A DNA stretch of 37,006 nucleotides from an uncultured Clostridia bacterium (GCA_937906775.1 CALCUD010000064.1:1-37006), one strand, 5' to 3'; counted from the first letter of the stretch, positions 14,356 to 24,079 are shown. Notes: generated from the letters alone by a model not told the origin. Made by a program: numbers and translations.

Positions 14356-15672
14356 ATGGAGCGGAAACAAAACATCTGGATTGAACCGGCAATTGTGTTC
14401 ATTTTTCTGAACAGCCTCGGCTTTCCCGGCAACTATACCCGCGTATTCGGCGACATTATCGGGACATTGACAGATTACGGCGCGTTTTTGCTGATGATTG
14501 TCGTTATGCTTGTTTCCAGCGCGGATACGGTCGAAGATATCGTTCTGATCGAACTGAAGGAGAAATACCGTTCCATTTATCTGACGGCGGGAGTCATCCT
14601 GCTGACATCCATGATTGCGACAGGGGGAGCTCTCTCCGAACTGGTGACCTGTATCCGGCTCGGGGTTACGGTCCTGTTTGCGCTGTGGCTCGGAGAAAAA
14701 TATTCGATCAGGGATCTGCTTGGCAAGGTCTATATCGCACAGATCATTTTCGTCCTGATAAATCTGCTGTTCACGACTGTGTTTTCCGGATTTGTATACC
14801 GGTTGAGTGAATCGTACTCCAAGGATTTTGTCGGAATCTACTCCACGAAAAACGGAATCGGTTCGGAACTGGCCTTCGGCATCATGATGCAGGTGCTGTA
14901 CTGGAAGGAATGCCTGCAGCAGAAGGAAACGATCCGCCTGTCCTCAGTCGTTTTCCTGGGGATCCAGACGGTGATGCTGCTGCTGACGCATAACTGGGGA
15001 TCGTTCCTGTGTCTGATTGCAGCGCTGACCTATCTGTTTTTGATGAAACCCGGCTCGCACGGCAGGATGCGTCTTCCCCTCGGATGGGTGTTTATTCTGG
15101 GTACCGTCGGTTTTCTGGCGTTGGCGTTGACCATTATTCCGCTTTTCAAACCGTTCTTCGACGCGATCGGAAAGGACGCGACGCTGACAGGGCGCATTCC
15201 CCTGTGGGAACAGGCGCTGAAAGTGCTGAAAGGCGGCCGTCTGATCACCGGATACGGCTACGGCATGTTCTGGCGCGATCCGGAGGCGATCGCGCTGATG
15301 CACAGCGGGTTTGCCGAAAATTCCTTTATGGGAAACATGGTGTCCGGATCGCATAATCAGCTGATCGAACTGCTGCTGAATACCGGGCTGCTCGGTACCG
15401 TCGCGTTTTTCGTGGCGATGCTGGATTGCATGAAGCATATTTACGAGATGAACGAAGGGCAATACCGGCTGTGCAGCTGTTATATCCTGTTTTACCTCAT
15501 TTATTGCTTCACGGAGCGCGCCGCCGGGACGCACGAATTCCTGACTTTCTTTACATATTATGTGCTCGGAGTCGCCTGTAACCGGGAGGGGGAAGCCATT
15601 CTGACAGGTCCTATGCGCACCCGTTCGGCAGTTGTTCTGAAGCCGGAAGCGGAGGCGGGATACAGGACATGA
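14356..15672 (+). CDS. O-antigen ligase/polymerase-like membrane protein (Wzy role)
   Basis: A 438-residue integral membrane protein with about 10-11 helices. A large periplasmic-type loop near the C-terminal third contains SGSHNQLIELLLNTGLLG, the conserved His-Asn and following helix of the Wzy/WaaL O-antigen ligase superfamily. Given the Wzx-type flippase and Wzz-type kinase on either side, polymerisation of lipid-linked repeat units is the likely job. AAAGGAGG lies 6 bases before the ATG. Its stop overlaps the next start by 4 bases (ATGA), so the polymerase and flippase are translationally coupled. Confidence 0.82.
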   Translation: MERKQNIWIEPAIVFIFLNSLGFPGNYTRVFGDIIGTLTDYGAFLLMIVVMLVSSADTVEDIVLIELKEKYRSIYLTAGVILLTSMIATGGALSELVTCIRLGVTVLFALWLGEKYSIRDLLGKVYIAQIIFVLINLLFTTVFSGFVYRLSESYSKDFVGIYSTKNGIGSELAFGIMMQVLYWKECLQQKETIRLSSVVFLGIQTVMLLLTHNWGSFLCLIAALTYLFLMKPGSHGRMRLPLGWVFILGTVGFLALALTIIPLFKPFFDAIGKDATLTGRIPLWEQALKVLKGGRLITGYGYGMFWRDPEAIALMHSGFAENSFMGNMVSGSHNQLIELLLNTGLLGTVAFFVAMLDCMKHIYEMNEGQYRLCSCYILFYLIYCFTERAAGTHEFLTFFTYYVLGVACNREGEAILTGPMRTRSAVVLKPEAEAGYRT

Positions 15673-17210
15673 AGAACGACAACAAGTATCTGCGCCTGTT
15701 CCGGACAATCGGGATCACGGGAATGGCGTTCGCGGTCAATTATCTGATCTCCCTGTTCCTGACTCCCTATATCACCGATCGGGTGGGAACCGCGGCCTAC
15801 GGCTATGTGACGATGGCAAAAAACATCGCGCAGTATGCGACGATCGTCACGCTGGCCCTGAACTCGTTTTCCGCCCGCTATATCGCCGTAGCCTGGCATC
15901 GGAACGAGATCCGCGAAGCAAACGTCTACTTTGCTTCGACCTTTTACGGGGATATCGTTCTCGGTTTCGCGGTGTTTTTGCTGGCGGGCGCGGGGATCCT
16001 GTACCTCGACCGGATTTTTGTGATCCCGCCGGAACTGGTTGCGGATGTCAAATGGCTTTTTCTGATCGTGTTTATCAATTTTCTGGCAGTGACGGTATTC
16101 TCGGTTTACGGGACCTGCGCCACAGTTGCCGGAAGGCTGGATGTGACCGGGCTTTTCAAACTTTTTTCCTATCTGGCGGAGGCCGGGGTCCTGTTTATCG
16201 CGTTCCGCTTTTTTGACACAAAGGTAAGTCTGGTCGGTCTGGGACTGGCAGCCGCTTCCGCGGTGATCATCCTCAGCAATCTCGCCATCTGCCGGAAGTA
16301 TACCGCCGCGCTTCACCCCCGCAGGGAATACTTCAGTCTGCGTGCTGTGAAGCGTCTGGTGCTGGACGGGCTGTGGACATCTGTGAACGATCTTGGCGCG
16401 CTTTTGCACAGCGGTCTTGATCTCGTTGTCTGCAATCTGATGATCACCCCGACGGCAATGGGACAGCTTTCCATTGCGAAGGATATAGACCTGATCTTTC
16501 ACAGCCTGTATCAGCTGGTCGGCCAGGCCTTTCAGCCGATGTTCCTGAAATCGTATGCCTCCGGGGACAAACCGCGCCTGCTCCGGGAATTGAAACTGTC
16601 CATGAAGCTTTCCGGTTTGCTGTCCAATCTGGCTTTCGCGGGATTTTTCGCGCTGGGGCTGGCCTATTACAGACTCTGGATCCCGAATCAGGATACGGAA
16701 ATGATATGGAAACTGACCGTGATCACGGTCCTGACGAGCGTTGCCAGCGGTTCCATGAATCCTTTGTATTATATCTACACGCTGACGCTGAAAAAGAAGA
16801 TTCCGTGTCTGGTGACGATCGTGACCGGCGCGATGAACGTGATTGGTATGATTGTGCTGATCCGTTATACGGAGATGGGCGTATACGCAGTCGTCTGGAC
16901 GACCGCTGTTCTGATCGCTTTCATCAACTTTGTGAGCAACCCGCTTTATATGGCTCATGTGCTGGCGCTGCCCAAAGGAACTTTCTATCCGGAGATCATC
17001 CGGAACGTGGTGTCCTGCGGCGTTCTGACCGCGGTCTTCAAAGGTCTGAGCCTGCTTTATATGCCGGATACCTGGCTGACGCTGATCCTGTGCGCGGTCC
17101 TGTATGCCTGCGTCGGAAGCGGGATCCATCTGTACCTTACGCTGAACCGCGACGAGTGGCATGAACTGAAAGGCATGATCCGGAAGCGCGCTCCAAAGCA
17201 GACGGAATAA
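15669..17210 (+). CDS. Wzx-type polysaccharide repeat-unit flippase (MOP superfamily)
   Basis: A 513-residue protein with about 12-14 membrane helices and the N-terminal pattern IGITGMAFAVNYLISLFLTP followed by TDRVGTAAYGYVTMAKNI, typical of oligosaccharidyl-lipid flippases of the MOP/PST superfamily. It would move undecaprenyl-linked repeat units to the outer face of the membrane. The ATG overlaps the polymerase stop (ATGA). Confidence 0.88.
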   Translation: MKNDNKYLRLFRTIGITGMAFAVNYLISLFLTPYITDRVGTAAYGYVTMAKNIAQYATIVTLALNSFSARYIAVAWHRNEIREANVYFASTFYGDIVLGFAVFLLAGAGILYLDRIFVIPPELVADVKWLFLIVFINFLAVTVFSVYGTCATVAGRLDVTGLFKLFSYLAEAGVLFIAFRFFDTKVSLVGLGLAAASAVIILSNLAICRKYTAALHPRREYFSLRAVKRLVLDGLWTSVNDLGALLHSGLDLVVCNLMITPTAMGQLSIAKDIDLIFHSLYQLVGQAFQPMFLKSYASGDKPRLLRELKLSMKLSGLLSNLAFAGFFALGLAYYRLWIPNQDTEMIWKLTVITVLTSVASGSMNPLYYIYTLTLKKKIPCLVTIVTGAMNVIGMIVLIRYTEMGVYAVVWTTAVLIAFINFVSNPLYMAHVLALPKGTFYPEIIRNVVSCGVLTAVFKGLSLLYMPDTWLTLILCAVLYACVGSGIHLYLTLNRDEWHELKGMIRKRAPKQTE

Positions 17211-17234
17211 GCTTCGACACGGAGGAAAGTCACA

Positions 17235-18377
17235 GTGAAAGTTGGCATTCTGGTTACCATTGTCAGCGGGTTCGGAAAGAAAAACTATTACCAGAGTCAG
17301 GAGGCAGGGCTGGGAAAAGCCCTGATCGGGCGGGGGCATGAAGTCGTCGTTTTCAAGTGCGTCGCGAAGGATCAGCCGAAGGAAGATCAGCGGATCGGAG
17401 ACTCGCTGACCGTTCGCTATATCCCGGTGCGCGCGCTCGGAGTACACGGTTTTCTGCCCGCCGCGGCTCTTGACCCGGATCTGGACGCGTTGCTCTGTTT
17501 CGCGGACACACAGATATTTCTGCCGCATCTGATCCGGTTCTGCGAACAGAAAGGAATCCCGTTTGTGCCGTATATCGGCATCGCGCACAGCGCGCAAAGA
17601 AATCTGAAGTCAAAATTCATGGACGCCCTGTTTGCCGTAGGCACCCTTCGCGCCTACCGGAAGAAACCGGTGATCGCCAAATCGGAACCGGTCCGGGAAG
17701 AACTGACCGTTCTGGGCGTAAAGGATTGTACGGTAGCTCCGGTAGGACTGGACGAAAGCGTTCTGAAACTGGATTACGCTTCGTATGACCGGAAAAAGAT
17801 CCGCTCGGAACTGGGCTATTCGGATAACGAGACCGTCGTTTCCTTTATCGGCAGGATGAAGCCGGAGAAAATGCCGCTGGAAGCCGTCGAAATGTTCGGC
17901 CGGATCCGCGACCAAAAGAACTTCCGCTTCCTGATGGTCGGCGAAGGTTATCTGCTGGACGAAATCAGGGACCGGATCCGGGTCCTCGGGCTGGAAGACC
18001 GTGTGCGCCTGATCGAAAAGGTTCCCTATGAACAAATGTGGAAGATCCACTGGGCCTCGGATTACAACGTCAATCTGTGCACGCGCGAAATCTTCGGAAT
18101 GGCCCTGCTGGAGGCGGTCCTTTACCGTACCTCCTCCGCGGCGCTCCACGCCCCCGGGCCGGACACGATCCTGAAAGATATGAAAGGTCATCGGCTCTGT
18201 TCGGACCTGACCGAAGTGGAAGAGTGGCTGTGCGGTGAATATCCGCCGGAAGCAGAACTGATCAGCAGTTCCGGGACCCTTTTGGAGCGTTTCTCGTGGA
18301 ATATCTGCGCGGATCAGTTCTGCCGGATCTGCGACGCGGACAGGAAGCAGAAACAGGAGCCGGAAACCGCCGGCTGA
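17235..18377 (+). CDS. Glycosyltransferase, GT4-type (GT-B fold)
   Basis: A 380-residue GT-B enzyme. The N-terminal acceptor domain begins MKVGILVTIVSGFGKKNYYQ; the donor domain has VVSFIGRMKPEKMPLEAVEMF, LMVGEGYLLDE and the nucleotide-sugar-binding E-x7-E motif in EIFGMALLEA. It would add a sugar to the lipid-linked repeat unit on the cytoplasmic side. The start is GTG 17235 with GGAGG upstream. The stretch between its stop and the next gene (18378-18438) holds only the next ribosome-binding site. Confidence 0.85.
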   Translation: MKVGILVTIVSGFGKKNYYQSQEAGLGKALIGRGHEVVVFKCVAKDQPKEDQRIGDSLTVRYIPVRALGVHGFLPAAALDPDLDALLCFADTQIFLPHLIRFCEQKGIPFVPYIGIAHSAQRNLKSKFMDALFAVGTLRAYRKKPVIAKSEPVREELTVLGVKDCTVAPVGLDESVLKLDYASYDRKKIRSELGYSDNETVVSFIGRMKPEKMPLEAVEMFGRIRDQKNFRFLMVGEGYLLDEIRDRIRVLGLEDRVRLIEKVPYEQMWKIHWASDYNVNLCTREIFGMALLEAVLYRTSSAALHAPGPDTILKDMKGHRLCSDLTEVEEWLCGEYPPEAELISSSGTLLERFSWNICADQFCRICDADRKQKQEPETAG

Positions 18378-18438
18378 AGAATGGATATCCGGTTGTGCAG
18401 ACCGTGCCGGGCAGACCGTCCGGTTGAAAGGAGTTACC

Positions 18439-19125
18439 ATGATCCGTCGATTTTTAAAGCAAATGTTCCTGAACGGGCTCTTTATCCTGCCGCACAACAA
18501 TATTTATTCTTTTCACCGTGTCTGCGACGATCCGGCTGAAAAAGAACTGACTGGCTGTTACCTGTCGGAAGAAAATTTCCGTACCTTTATCAGTACGCAC
18601 GGACCGTATATGTCTGTTACCGATCTGCTGCATTATGACAAAACAGACGGACACGCCGCCCTGACATTTGACGACGGACTGGCAGATCTATACACGGTTG
18701 CCTATCCTTTTCTGAAGGAACGCGGAATCCCTTTTACGGCGTTTATTCTGACCGGAAAACTGGATCAGCCGGGATACCTGACGACCGGGCAGCTGCTTGA
18801 GCTGGCCGCGGATCCGCTGGTCACGATCGGCTCTCACGGGATCGATCATATCCATTTGTCTCTGGCAGACTATGAAACGCAGCTGTGGGAATTGAAATCA
18901 TCCCAGGAAAAGCTGGAGGAGCTGACTGGAAAGAAATGTTTTCTGGCGGCTTATCCGTTCGGTCACTTCAACCGTACGACAAAAAAGGTGATGAAGGAAC
19001 TCGGTTATCATTGGGGCTTTGCCGTCAAAGGACGTCCGCTGCTGCATAAGGAGTGTAAAAAAACTTATGCCGTACCGAGATTGTCTATGAATGAATCAAA
19101 CCTGAAATTTTACCGGAAATCCTGA
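18439..19125 (+). CDS. Polysaccharide deacetylase (NodB-type, CE4)
   Basis: A 228-residue NodB-homology protein. T76-F77-D78-D79-G80 is the catalytic-base/metal Asp motif and H133-x3-H137 in SHGIDHIHL are the metal-binding histidines; AAYPFGHFNRTT matches the later family motif. CE4 enzymes remove N- or O-acetyl groups from polysaccharides. No signal peptide or clear membrane anchor is visible, so it may act on lipid-linked intermediates inside the cell (inference). The ATG at 18439 follows AAAGGAG; a TTG at 18424 lies upstream of that site and is not preferred. Confidence 0.85.
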   Translation: MIRRFLKQMFLNGLFILPHNNIYSFHRVCDDPAEKELTGCYLSEENFRTFISTHGPYMSVTDLLHYDKTDGHAALTFDDGLADLYTVAYPFLKERGIPFTAFILTGKLDQPGYLTTGQLLELAADPLVTIGSHGIDHIHLSLADYETQLWELKSSQEKLEELTGKKCFLAAYPFGHFNRTTKKVMKELGYHWGFAVKGRPLLHKECKKTYAVPRLSMNESNLKFYRKS

Positions 19126-19141
19126 TGCATGGAGGAATCGC

Positions 19142-19798
19142 ATGGCCATTTTCCTGAGCTCATGTCTGATCCTGGTTGCGGCACTGCTCGTTTTCACCTG
19201 CGTCCGTCAGGGGAAGCAGGCGAAAACGGAGAAGATATCCGCAAACCGGATCTTTCTGTTTTGCCTGCTGTTCGGTGCTGTATTGGTCGCCGGCTCAGTG
19301 ATGCTGGGTTTTTCAGACGATTTTCTGACGGCGCTGGTTCTGATCCTGATGTTTTCCATGGGCTGGCTTGTATGGCAGGGCATCCGGAAGCACCGTCATG
19401 AACTTTCGCTTCCGGCGGTGATCATTCTGAGCGTTTATTTGATCGCGGTCCTTTGGATAACGCTTTTCTCACGCGACGGGAGCAGCAATACGAAAGTGCT
19501 GTTGTCCTTTGGAAAGCTGAAGCGATTTCTGCGCACGGGTGAACTCGGCGAATTCCGTCATGTGCTGTTGAATGTGCTCATGTTCATGCCGTTGGGCTTT
19601 CTGCTCCCGCGGCTCTGCAAAGGCCGGCTGCAAAGCGTTCTTTTCGCGCTTGCCGCAGGCTTATGGCTGACCGCGACGATCGAATCGATCCAGTATCTTC
19701 TGGTCATCGGTCAATGCGATCTGGAAGATCTGATCGGAAACACCCTCGGATCGGTCGCGGGCTATTTGCTCGGTAAACTGTTCAGACGGATCGCGTAG
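19142..19798 (+). CDS. VanZ-family membrane protein
   Basis: A 218-residue protein with about six helices. The C-terminal segment LLNVLMFMPLGFLLPRL, then ATIESIQYLLVIGQCDLEDL and IGNTLGSVAGYLLGKLF, is the VanZ-like motif set. Members occur in glycopeptide-resistance and capsule loci; their biochemical role is unsettled. GGAGG lies just upstream, 17 bases after the deacetylase stop. Confidence 0.85.
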   Translation: MAIFLSSCLILVAALLVFTCVRQGKQAKTEKISANRIFLFCLLFGAVLVAGSVMLGFSDDFLTALVLILMFSMGWLVWQGIRKHRHELSLPAVIILSVYLIAVLWITLFSRDGSSNTKVLLSFGKLKRFLRTGELGEFRHVLLNVLMFMPLGFLLPRLCKGRLQSVLFALAAGLWLTATIESIQYLLVIGQCDLEDLIGNTLGSVAGYLLGKLFRRIA

Positions 19799-19847
19799 AC
19801 GTTCCGTCCGGGGTTTGAACAGAGGCAGAATAAAAGGGGGGCGAAAA

Positions 19848-20312
19848 ATGAGTGGAAAAGTGATGTTTGTCGCGTCCTCCGGCGGACATCTGGAGCAGCT
19901 GATGCGGCTGAAACCGTTGATGGATAAATACAGCGGCGTTCTGGTGACAGAAAAAACACCATACGGGACCGTGGAAACCGGGGTCCCTGTATATCTCCTG
20001 CGTCAGGTCAACCGAAAAGAGTGGAAGTTCCCGTTTTTGATGTTTCTGAACACGTTTACATCGCTCAGGATCCTGCTGAAGGAAAAACCGGAAGCCGTGA
20101 TCTGTACAGGGGCGCTGGCTTCGATCCCGATCTGTCTGATGGCAAAAAAGATATTTCATCGCAAATTGATCTTTATCGAATCCTTTGCCAAGATCTCGAC
20201 CCCTACGCTGACCGGGAAACTGATGTACCGATACGCTGACCGCTTTTATGTGCAGTGGGAATCCATGCTGGAAGTATATCCGGACGCCATCTGTCTTGGA
20301 GGGATCTATTAA
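19848..20312 (+). CDS. Alg14/PssD-like glycosyltransferase membrane subunit
   Basis: A 154-residue protein with MFVASSGGHLEQLMRLKPLM at the start, the Alg14/PssD/Cps14F family motif, and a central segment ending KLIFIESFAKISTPTLTGK. These proteins form the acceptor-side half of a two-subunit glycosyltransferase that needs an Alg13/PssE partner, which is the next gene. The ATG at 19848 follows AAGGGGGG; an upstream in-frame ATG (19815) is less likely. Confidence 0.87.
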   Translation: MSGKVMFVASSGGHLEQLMRLKPLMDKYSGVLVTEKTPYGTVETGVPVYLLRQVNRKEWKFPFLMFLNTFTSLRILLKEKPEAVICTGALASIPICLMAKKIFHRKLIFIESFAKISTPTLTGKLMYRYADRFYVQWESMLEVYPDAICLGGIY

Positions 20313-20810
20313 GTGATTTTTGTAACGCTGGGATCTCAGAAATTTCAGTTCGACCGTTTGCTGAAAGCATTGGATGAATTGGCGGATCAGGGAAAACTCG
20401 GTGAGGAAATCCTGGCTCAGAGCGGCGTCAGCACGTATCAGCCGAAGAATTTCCCCTGCGAACCGTTCATGGATCCCGAACGTTTCAGCGAATGCGTCGC
20501 GCGCGCGGATATCGTGATCGCGCACGCCGGTACGGGGACCGTGATCCGCGCTGTGAACGCGGGGAAAAAGGTCATCGTCGTTCCGCGTCTGGCACGGTAC
20601 GGAGAACATGTGGATGATCATCAGACGGAGATGGCGGAAGTTTTTTCCCAAAAAGGGATGATCCTTACCTGCACAGATTGCGGCGAACTGGAGGACAGGA
20701 TCCGGGAAGCGCGCGGAATGGTGTTCAACCGGTACGAATCCAATACGGAACGGTATATCCGGGATCTGGATGAATATCTGAGCCCGATCTGCGGGACCGG
20801 CAATTCCTGA
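20313..20810 (+). CDS. Alg13/PssE-like glycosyltransferase catalytic subunit
   Basis: A 165-residue GT28-type half enzyme: MIFVTLGSQKFQFDRLLKAL at the N-terminus and DIVIAHAGTGTVIRAVNAGK with VVPRLARYGEHVDDHQ later, the donor-binding region shared with MurG and Alg13. The GTG start directly follows the stop of the Alg14-like gene, so the two subunits are probably made in equal amounts. Confidence 0.88.
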   Translation: MIFVTLGSQKFQFDRLLKALDELADQGKLGEEILAQSGVSTYQPKNFPCEPFMDPERFSECVARADIVIAHAGTGTVIRAVNAGKKVIVVPRLARYGEHVDDHQTEMAEVFSQKGMILTCTDCGELEDRIREARGMVFNRYESNTERYIRDLDEYLSPICGTGNS

Positions 20811-20834
20811 CCGGCCGTTCGAAAGGAGTATGTT

Positions 20835-21407
20835 ATGACTGCAAAAGATCCGGATACAAAGATGTTTATCATGCAGATGCTGAGGGGTGTCCGCTTTGGA
20901 TTGATCCCGATGGCGTCCGGCAGAAAAAAATATATTATGAAGCACCGTGTTTTTGACGAATGCGGAGAAAACCTTTTCTGGCAGCCCCGAAAACTGCCGG
21001 CGGATCCGAAATGCATCCGGATCCATAACAACGTTGTCATCGCCGCGGATGTGACCTTTATCAACCATGACGTGATCTATCTGCTCATCAACCGGATGGG
21101 TAAAGGTCCCTGCCGGGAGAACATGGACGGGATCGAGATCATGGACAATGTCTTTATCGGTCTGGGAGCAACGGTGATGCCGGGCGTCCGGATCGGCCCG
21201 AACGCCATTGTGGCAGCGGGAAGCACAGTGACGAAGGATGTCCCGGAGGGCACTGTGGTGGCCGGTGTTCCGGCAAAAGTGATCGGTTCTTTTGAGGATG
21301 CGGTCCGGAAGCAGCTTGAACGGTCAGAGTATCTGACGGGATACGGCCGCTCGGATCCGGAAAACATCCGTCTTGTATGGGAACGTTTTGCCCGCAGTCA
21401 TGAATAA
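20835..21407 (+). CDS. Left-handed beta-helix O-acetyltransferase
   Basis: A 190-residue acyltransferase of the hexapeptide-repeat family. The repeats VFIGLGATVMPGVRIGPNAI and VAAGSTVTKDVPEGTVVAGV build the beta-helix, and the active-site histidine is likely in INHDVIYL. It would acetylate a hydroxyl on the polysaccharide or a precursor sugar. AAAGGAG precedes the ATG. Confidence 0.87.
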   Translation: MTAKDPDTKMFIMQMLRGVRFGLIPMASGRKKYIMKHRVFDECGENLFWQPRKLPADPKCIRIHNNVVIAADVTFINHDVIYLLINRMGKGPCRENMDGIEIMDNVFIGLGATVMPGVRIGPNAIVAAGSTVTKDVPEGTVVAGVPAKVIGSFEDAVRKQLERSEYLTGYGRSDPENIRLVWERFARSHE

Positions 21408-21466
21408 GCCCGTGTTGGAAACATGTCTGATCGCGGCCAAGGATAAGTCATAAGGAGGAATCGGCA

Positions 21467-22789
21467 ATGAGTCTGTATGAGAAACTGCTCACCGGGAAAG
21501 AGAATCTGTCTCTGGTAGGTCTGGGATATGTCGGCATGCCAATCGCGGTTGCTTTTGCGAAAAAAGGTCTGCATGTGATCGGCTTCGATCTGAACAGGGA
21601 AAAGATCGAACTGTACAAAAACGGGATCGATCCCACTTTGGAAGTCGGGAATGAAACCATTGCCGCCACCACGGTGGAATTCACCGCGAACGAAAAAGAC
21701 CTGCAGCGCGCCAGGTTCCATATTGTCGCGGTTCCGACCCCTGTCAATACGGACCATTCCCCCGACCTGACGCCGGTGATCGGCGCCTCGGAGATCGTTG
21801 GACGGAATCTGACTCCCGGTTCGATCGTTGTCTATGAATCCACGGTATATCCGGGCTGCACCGAGGATATCTGTATTCCGATCCTGGAGCGGGAATCCGG
21901 CATGAAATGCGGGGTGGATTTCAAGATCGGCTATTCACCGGAGCGGATCAATCCCGGCGACCGGGTCCACCGGCTTGAAAACATCCATAAGATCGTTTCC
22001 GGTATGGACGCGGAGTCTTTGGAGGAAATCCGCCGGGTCTATGATCTGGTGGTCGAAGTGGGCACCTATCCCGTGTCCAGCATCAAGACGGCGGAAGCGG
22101 TCAAAGTCGTGGAAAACAGCCAGAGAGATATCAATATCGCCTTCATGAATGAACTGGCAATGGTGTTTGACCGGATGAACATCGACACGAATGAAGTCGT
22201 TGACGGTATGAACACCAAGTGGAACGCGCTGGGTTTCCGTCCGGGGCTGGTCGGAGGGCACTGTATCGGCGTGGACCCGTATTACTTCACCTATGAGGCG
22301 GAAAAACTCGGTTATCATAGCCAAATCATTTTAAACGGCAGAATCGTGAATGATAACATGGGAAAATTTGTGGCTGACGCGGCCATACGCAAAATGATTG
22401 AAGCCGGGCTGGCCCCCAAAAAAGCGAACGTGGTCATCCTGGGGCTGACCTTCAAGGAGAACTGTCCCGATACCCGGAACAGCAAGGTGAACGATATTAT
22501 CAAAAGGATCAACGAATACGGGATCACCCCGACGGTCGCCGATCCGTGGGCCGGTGAGCGGGACGCCATGAGAGAATACGGCGTGTCGCTGACGAAACTG
22601 GAAGAGATCCGCGACGCGGATTGCATCATCGTTGCTGTGGCGCACCGCGAATTCCGCGAAATGCCGCTCGAAAAGCTGAAATCGATGTTCCGTGCAACAA
22701 ACGAAACGGCCAGAGTACTGATCGACGTAAAGGGTTTGTATCCTGTTTCCGCTCTGGAAGCTTCCGGCCTTCTGTGGTGGAGATTGTGA
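21467..22789 (+). CDS. Nucleotide-sugar 6-dehydrogenase (VipA/TviB/WbpA-type)
   Basis: A 440-residue UDP-sugar dehydrogenase. The N-terminal NAD-binding segment reads SLVGLGYVGMPIAVAFAKKG; the catalytic cysteine is C266 in VGGHCIGVDPYYF; ILGLTFKENCPDTRNSK is the C-terminal domain hallmark. The HCIGVDPYYF wording is that of UDP-N-acetylhexosamine dehydrogenases rather than UDP-glucose dehydrogenase (GHCLPKD), so the product is probably a UDP-HexNAcA. The polysaccharide would then be acidic. The start has AAGGAGG upstream. Confidence 0.9.
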   Translation: MSLYEKLLTGKENLSLVGLGYVGMPIAVAFAKKGLHVIGFDLNREKIELYKNGIDPTLEVGNETIAATTVEFTANEKDLQRARFHIVAVPTPVNTDHSPDLTPVIGASEIVGRNLTPGSIVVYESTVYPGCTEDICIPILERESGMKCGVDFKIGYSPERINPGDRVHRLENIHKIVSGMDAESLEEIRRVYDLVVEVGTYPVSSIKTAEAVKVVENSQRDINIAFMNELAMVFDRMNIDTNEVVDGMNTKWNALGFRPGLVGGHCIGVDPYYFTYEAEKLGYHSQIILNGRIVNDNMGKFVADAAIRKMIEAGLAPKKANVVILGLTFKENCPDTRNSKVNDIIKRINEYGITPTVADPWAGERDAMREYGVSLTKLEEIRDADCIIVAVAHREFREMPLEKLKSMFRATNETARVLIDVKGLYPVSALEASGLLWWRL

Positions 22790-22870
22790 TCAGGTCGGGT
22801 TCCGCGGTCCGGACCGGTCTTTTATCCTGCCGGGACAGCGGAAACAGGTCTGCCTGAAAGGAGATCATCC

Positions 22871-24025
22871 GTGAATATTCTGCTCTATACGTTTCATTAT
22901 CCCCTGCCGGAAGGAACAGATCTGAAACCCAACACCAGAGTAAACCATTATTTTGCTCTGAAACTGAAGGAAATGGGGCATCAGGTCCACGTTGTCCATC
23001 TGCAGTATTATCCCCTGAAGGAGATTTCTCCCCGGCATGCCGGATACATTTTCCCCAGAAATATCCCCTATGAGGTCGACGGGATCCGGTGCAATCTGAT
23101 CCTGTACCAGATGCTGACGCCGCACCGGTTTTATCCGCAGACTTTTCAGGCGAAGATCATCAACAGGATGCTGAAAAAGATCAAACAGGAACTGAACTGG
23201 AAAGCCGATCAGGTTTTTATCGCGTTTCCGGCGATGATGACGGGACTGACAGAGATCTTTTCGGATACCGGCGCTACCTTCGCGGAATTTCACAATGTGG
23301 ATATCGACAAACTGAAGGAGAGCGACCCTGACGGAAAAGTGCTGGACTTTGTGAAAAGGATCCGCACGTGGGGATACCGCAACAGAAAATCTCAGGAGTA
23401 TCTGGCAGGCTTGCGTCCGGAGCCTCCGGTCCCGGCCTATACCGGCATCAACGCGGAACTGCTGGCGTCGCGGGAGATCATCGAAGCTAAGAAAAACCGC
23501 GCGCATGACCGGCTGAAGATCATTTATGTCGGTCAGCTGATCAGGCTGAAAAACACGGATATACTGATCGAAGCGGTGAAAGCGCTGAACATCGATGCCG
23601 AGCTGGATATTGTCGGAGACGGTCCGGAAGCCGCCAGACTCAGGGAGCTTGCAGCAGGCGCGGACAACATCCGTTTCCACGGATGGCTTGACCGGAAGCA
23701 GGCGCTTGCCGAAATGGAGAAAGCGGACATCTTTGCCATGGTCAGCAGTCCGGAAACCTACGGGATGGTATATCTGGAATCCATGGCACGGGGCTGTATC
23801 AATATCGCGACCCGCGGAGAAGGTTTCGACGGCCTGATCCGGGACGGGGAAAACGGATTCCTGCTGGAACCGCGAAACGCGCGCCAGATTACGGAGACCG
23901 TCGAAAAGATCGCCGCGATGACCCCCGAAGAACGTAACCGCCTGATCGACGCCGGTTATGAACTGGCATGTTCGATGACGGAAGATCAAACCACCCGGGC
24001 TTACCTCGAAGCAAACCGGGTTTAA
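22871..24025 (+). CDS. Glycosyltransferase, GT4-type (last gene of the exopolysaccharide operon)
   Basis: A 384-residue GT-B protein. IIYVGQLIRLKNTDILIEAV opens the donor domain, LDIVGDGPEAARLRELA follows, and the E-x7-E motif is in SPETYGMVYLESMARG. It would add a sugar to the repeat unit. GTG start with AAAGGAG about 8 bases before. A perfect-stem terminator lies 17 bases after the stop. Confidence 0.87.
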   Translation: MNILLYTFHYPLPEGTDLKPNTRVNHYFALKLKEMGHQVHVVHLQYYPLKEISPRHAGYIFPRNIPYEVDGIRCNLILYQMLTPHRFYPQTFQAKIINRMLKKIKQELNWKADQVFIAFPAMMTGLTEIFSDTGATFAEFHNVDIDKLKESDPDGKVLDFVKRIRTWGYRNRKSQEYLAGLRPEPPVPAYTGINAELLASREIIEAKKNRAHDRLKIIYVGQLIRLKNTDILIEAVKALNIDAELDIVGDGPEAARLRELAAGADNIRFHGWLDRKQALAEMEKADIFAMVSSPETYGMVYLESMARGCINIATRGEGFDGLIRDGENGFLLEPRNARQITETVEKIAAMTPEERNRLIDAGYELACSMTEDQTTRAYLEANRV

Positions 24026-24042
24026 TTATAAAGAAAATACAG

Positions 24043-24076
24043 CAATGCCCTTTCCGGATCCGGAAAGGGCATTGTT
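24043..24076. terminator. Bidirectional terminator between the exopolysaccharide and mgl operons
   Basis: A perfect 32-base palindrome (24043-24074, core TTTCCGGATCCGGAAA) that can fold in either strand. It sits in the 54 bases between the converging operons, so it probably stops both. Confidence 0.8.
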
Positions 24077-24079
24077 CTG

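Noticed and set aside
15558..17597. A 679-residue minus-strand frame opposite the flippase
   Set aside because: Antisense shadow; the plus strand encodes a multi-helix Wzx protein with proper start and coupling.
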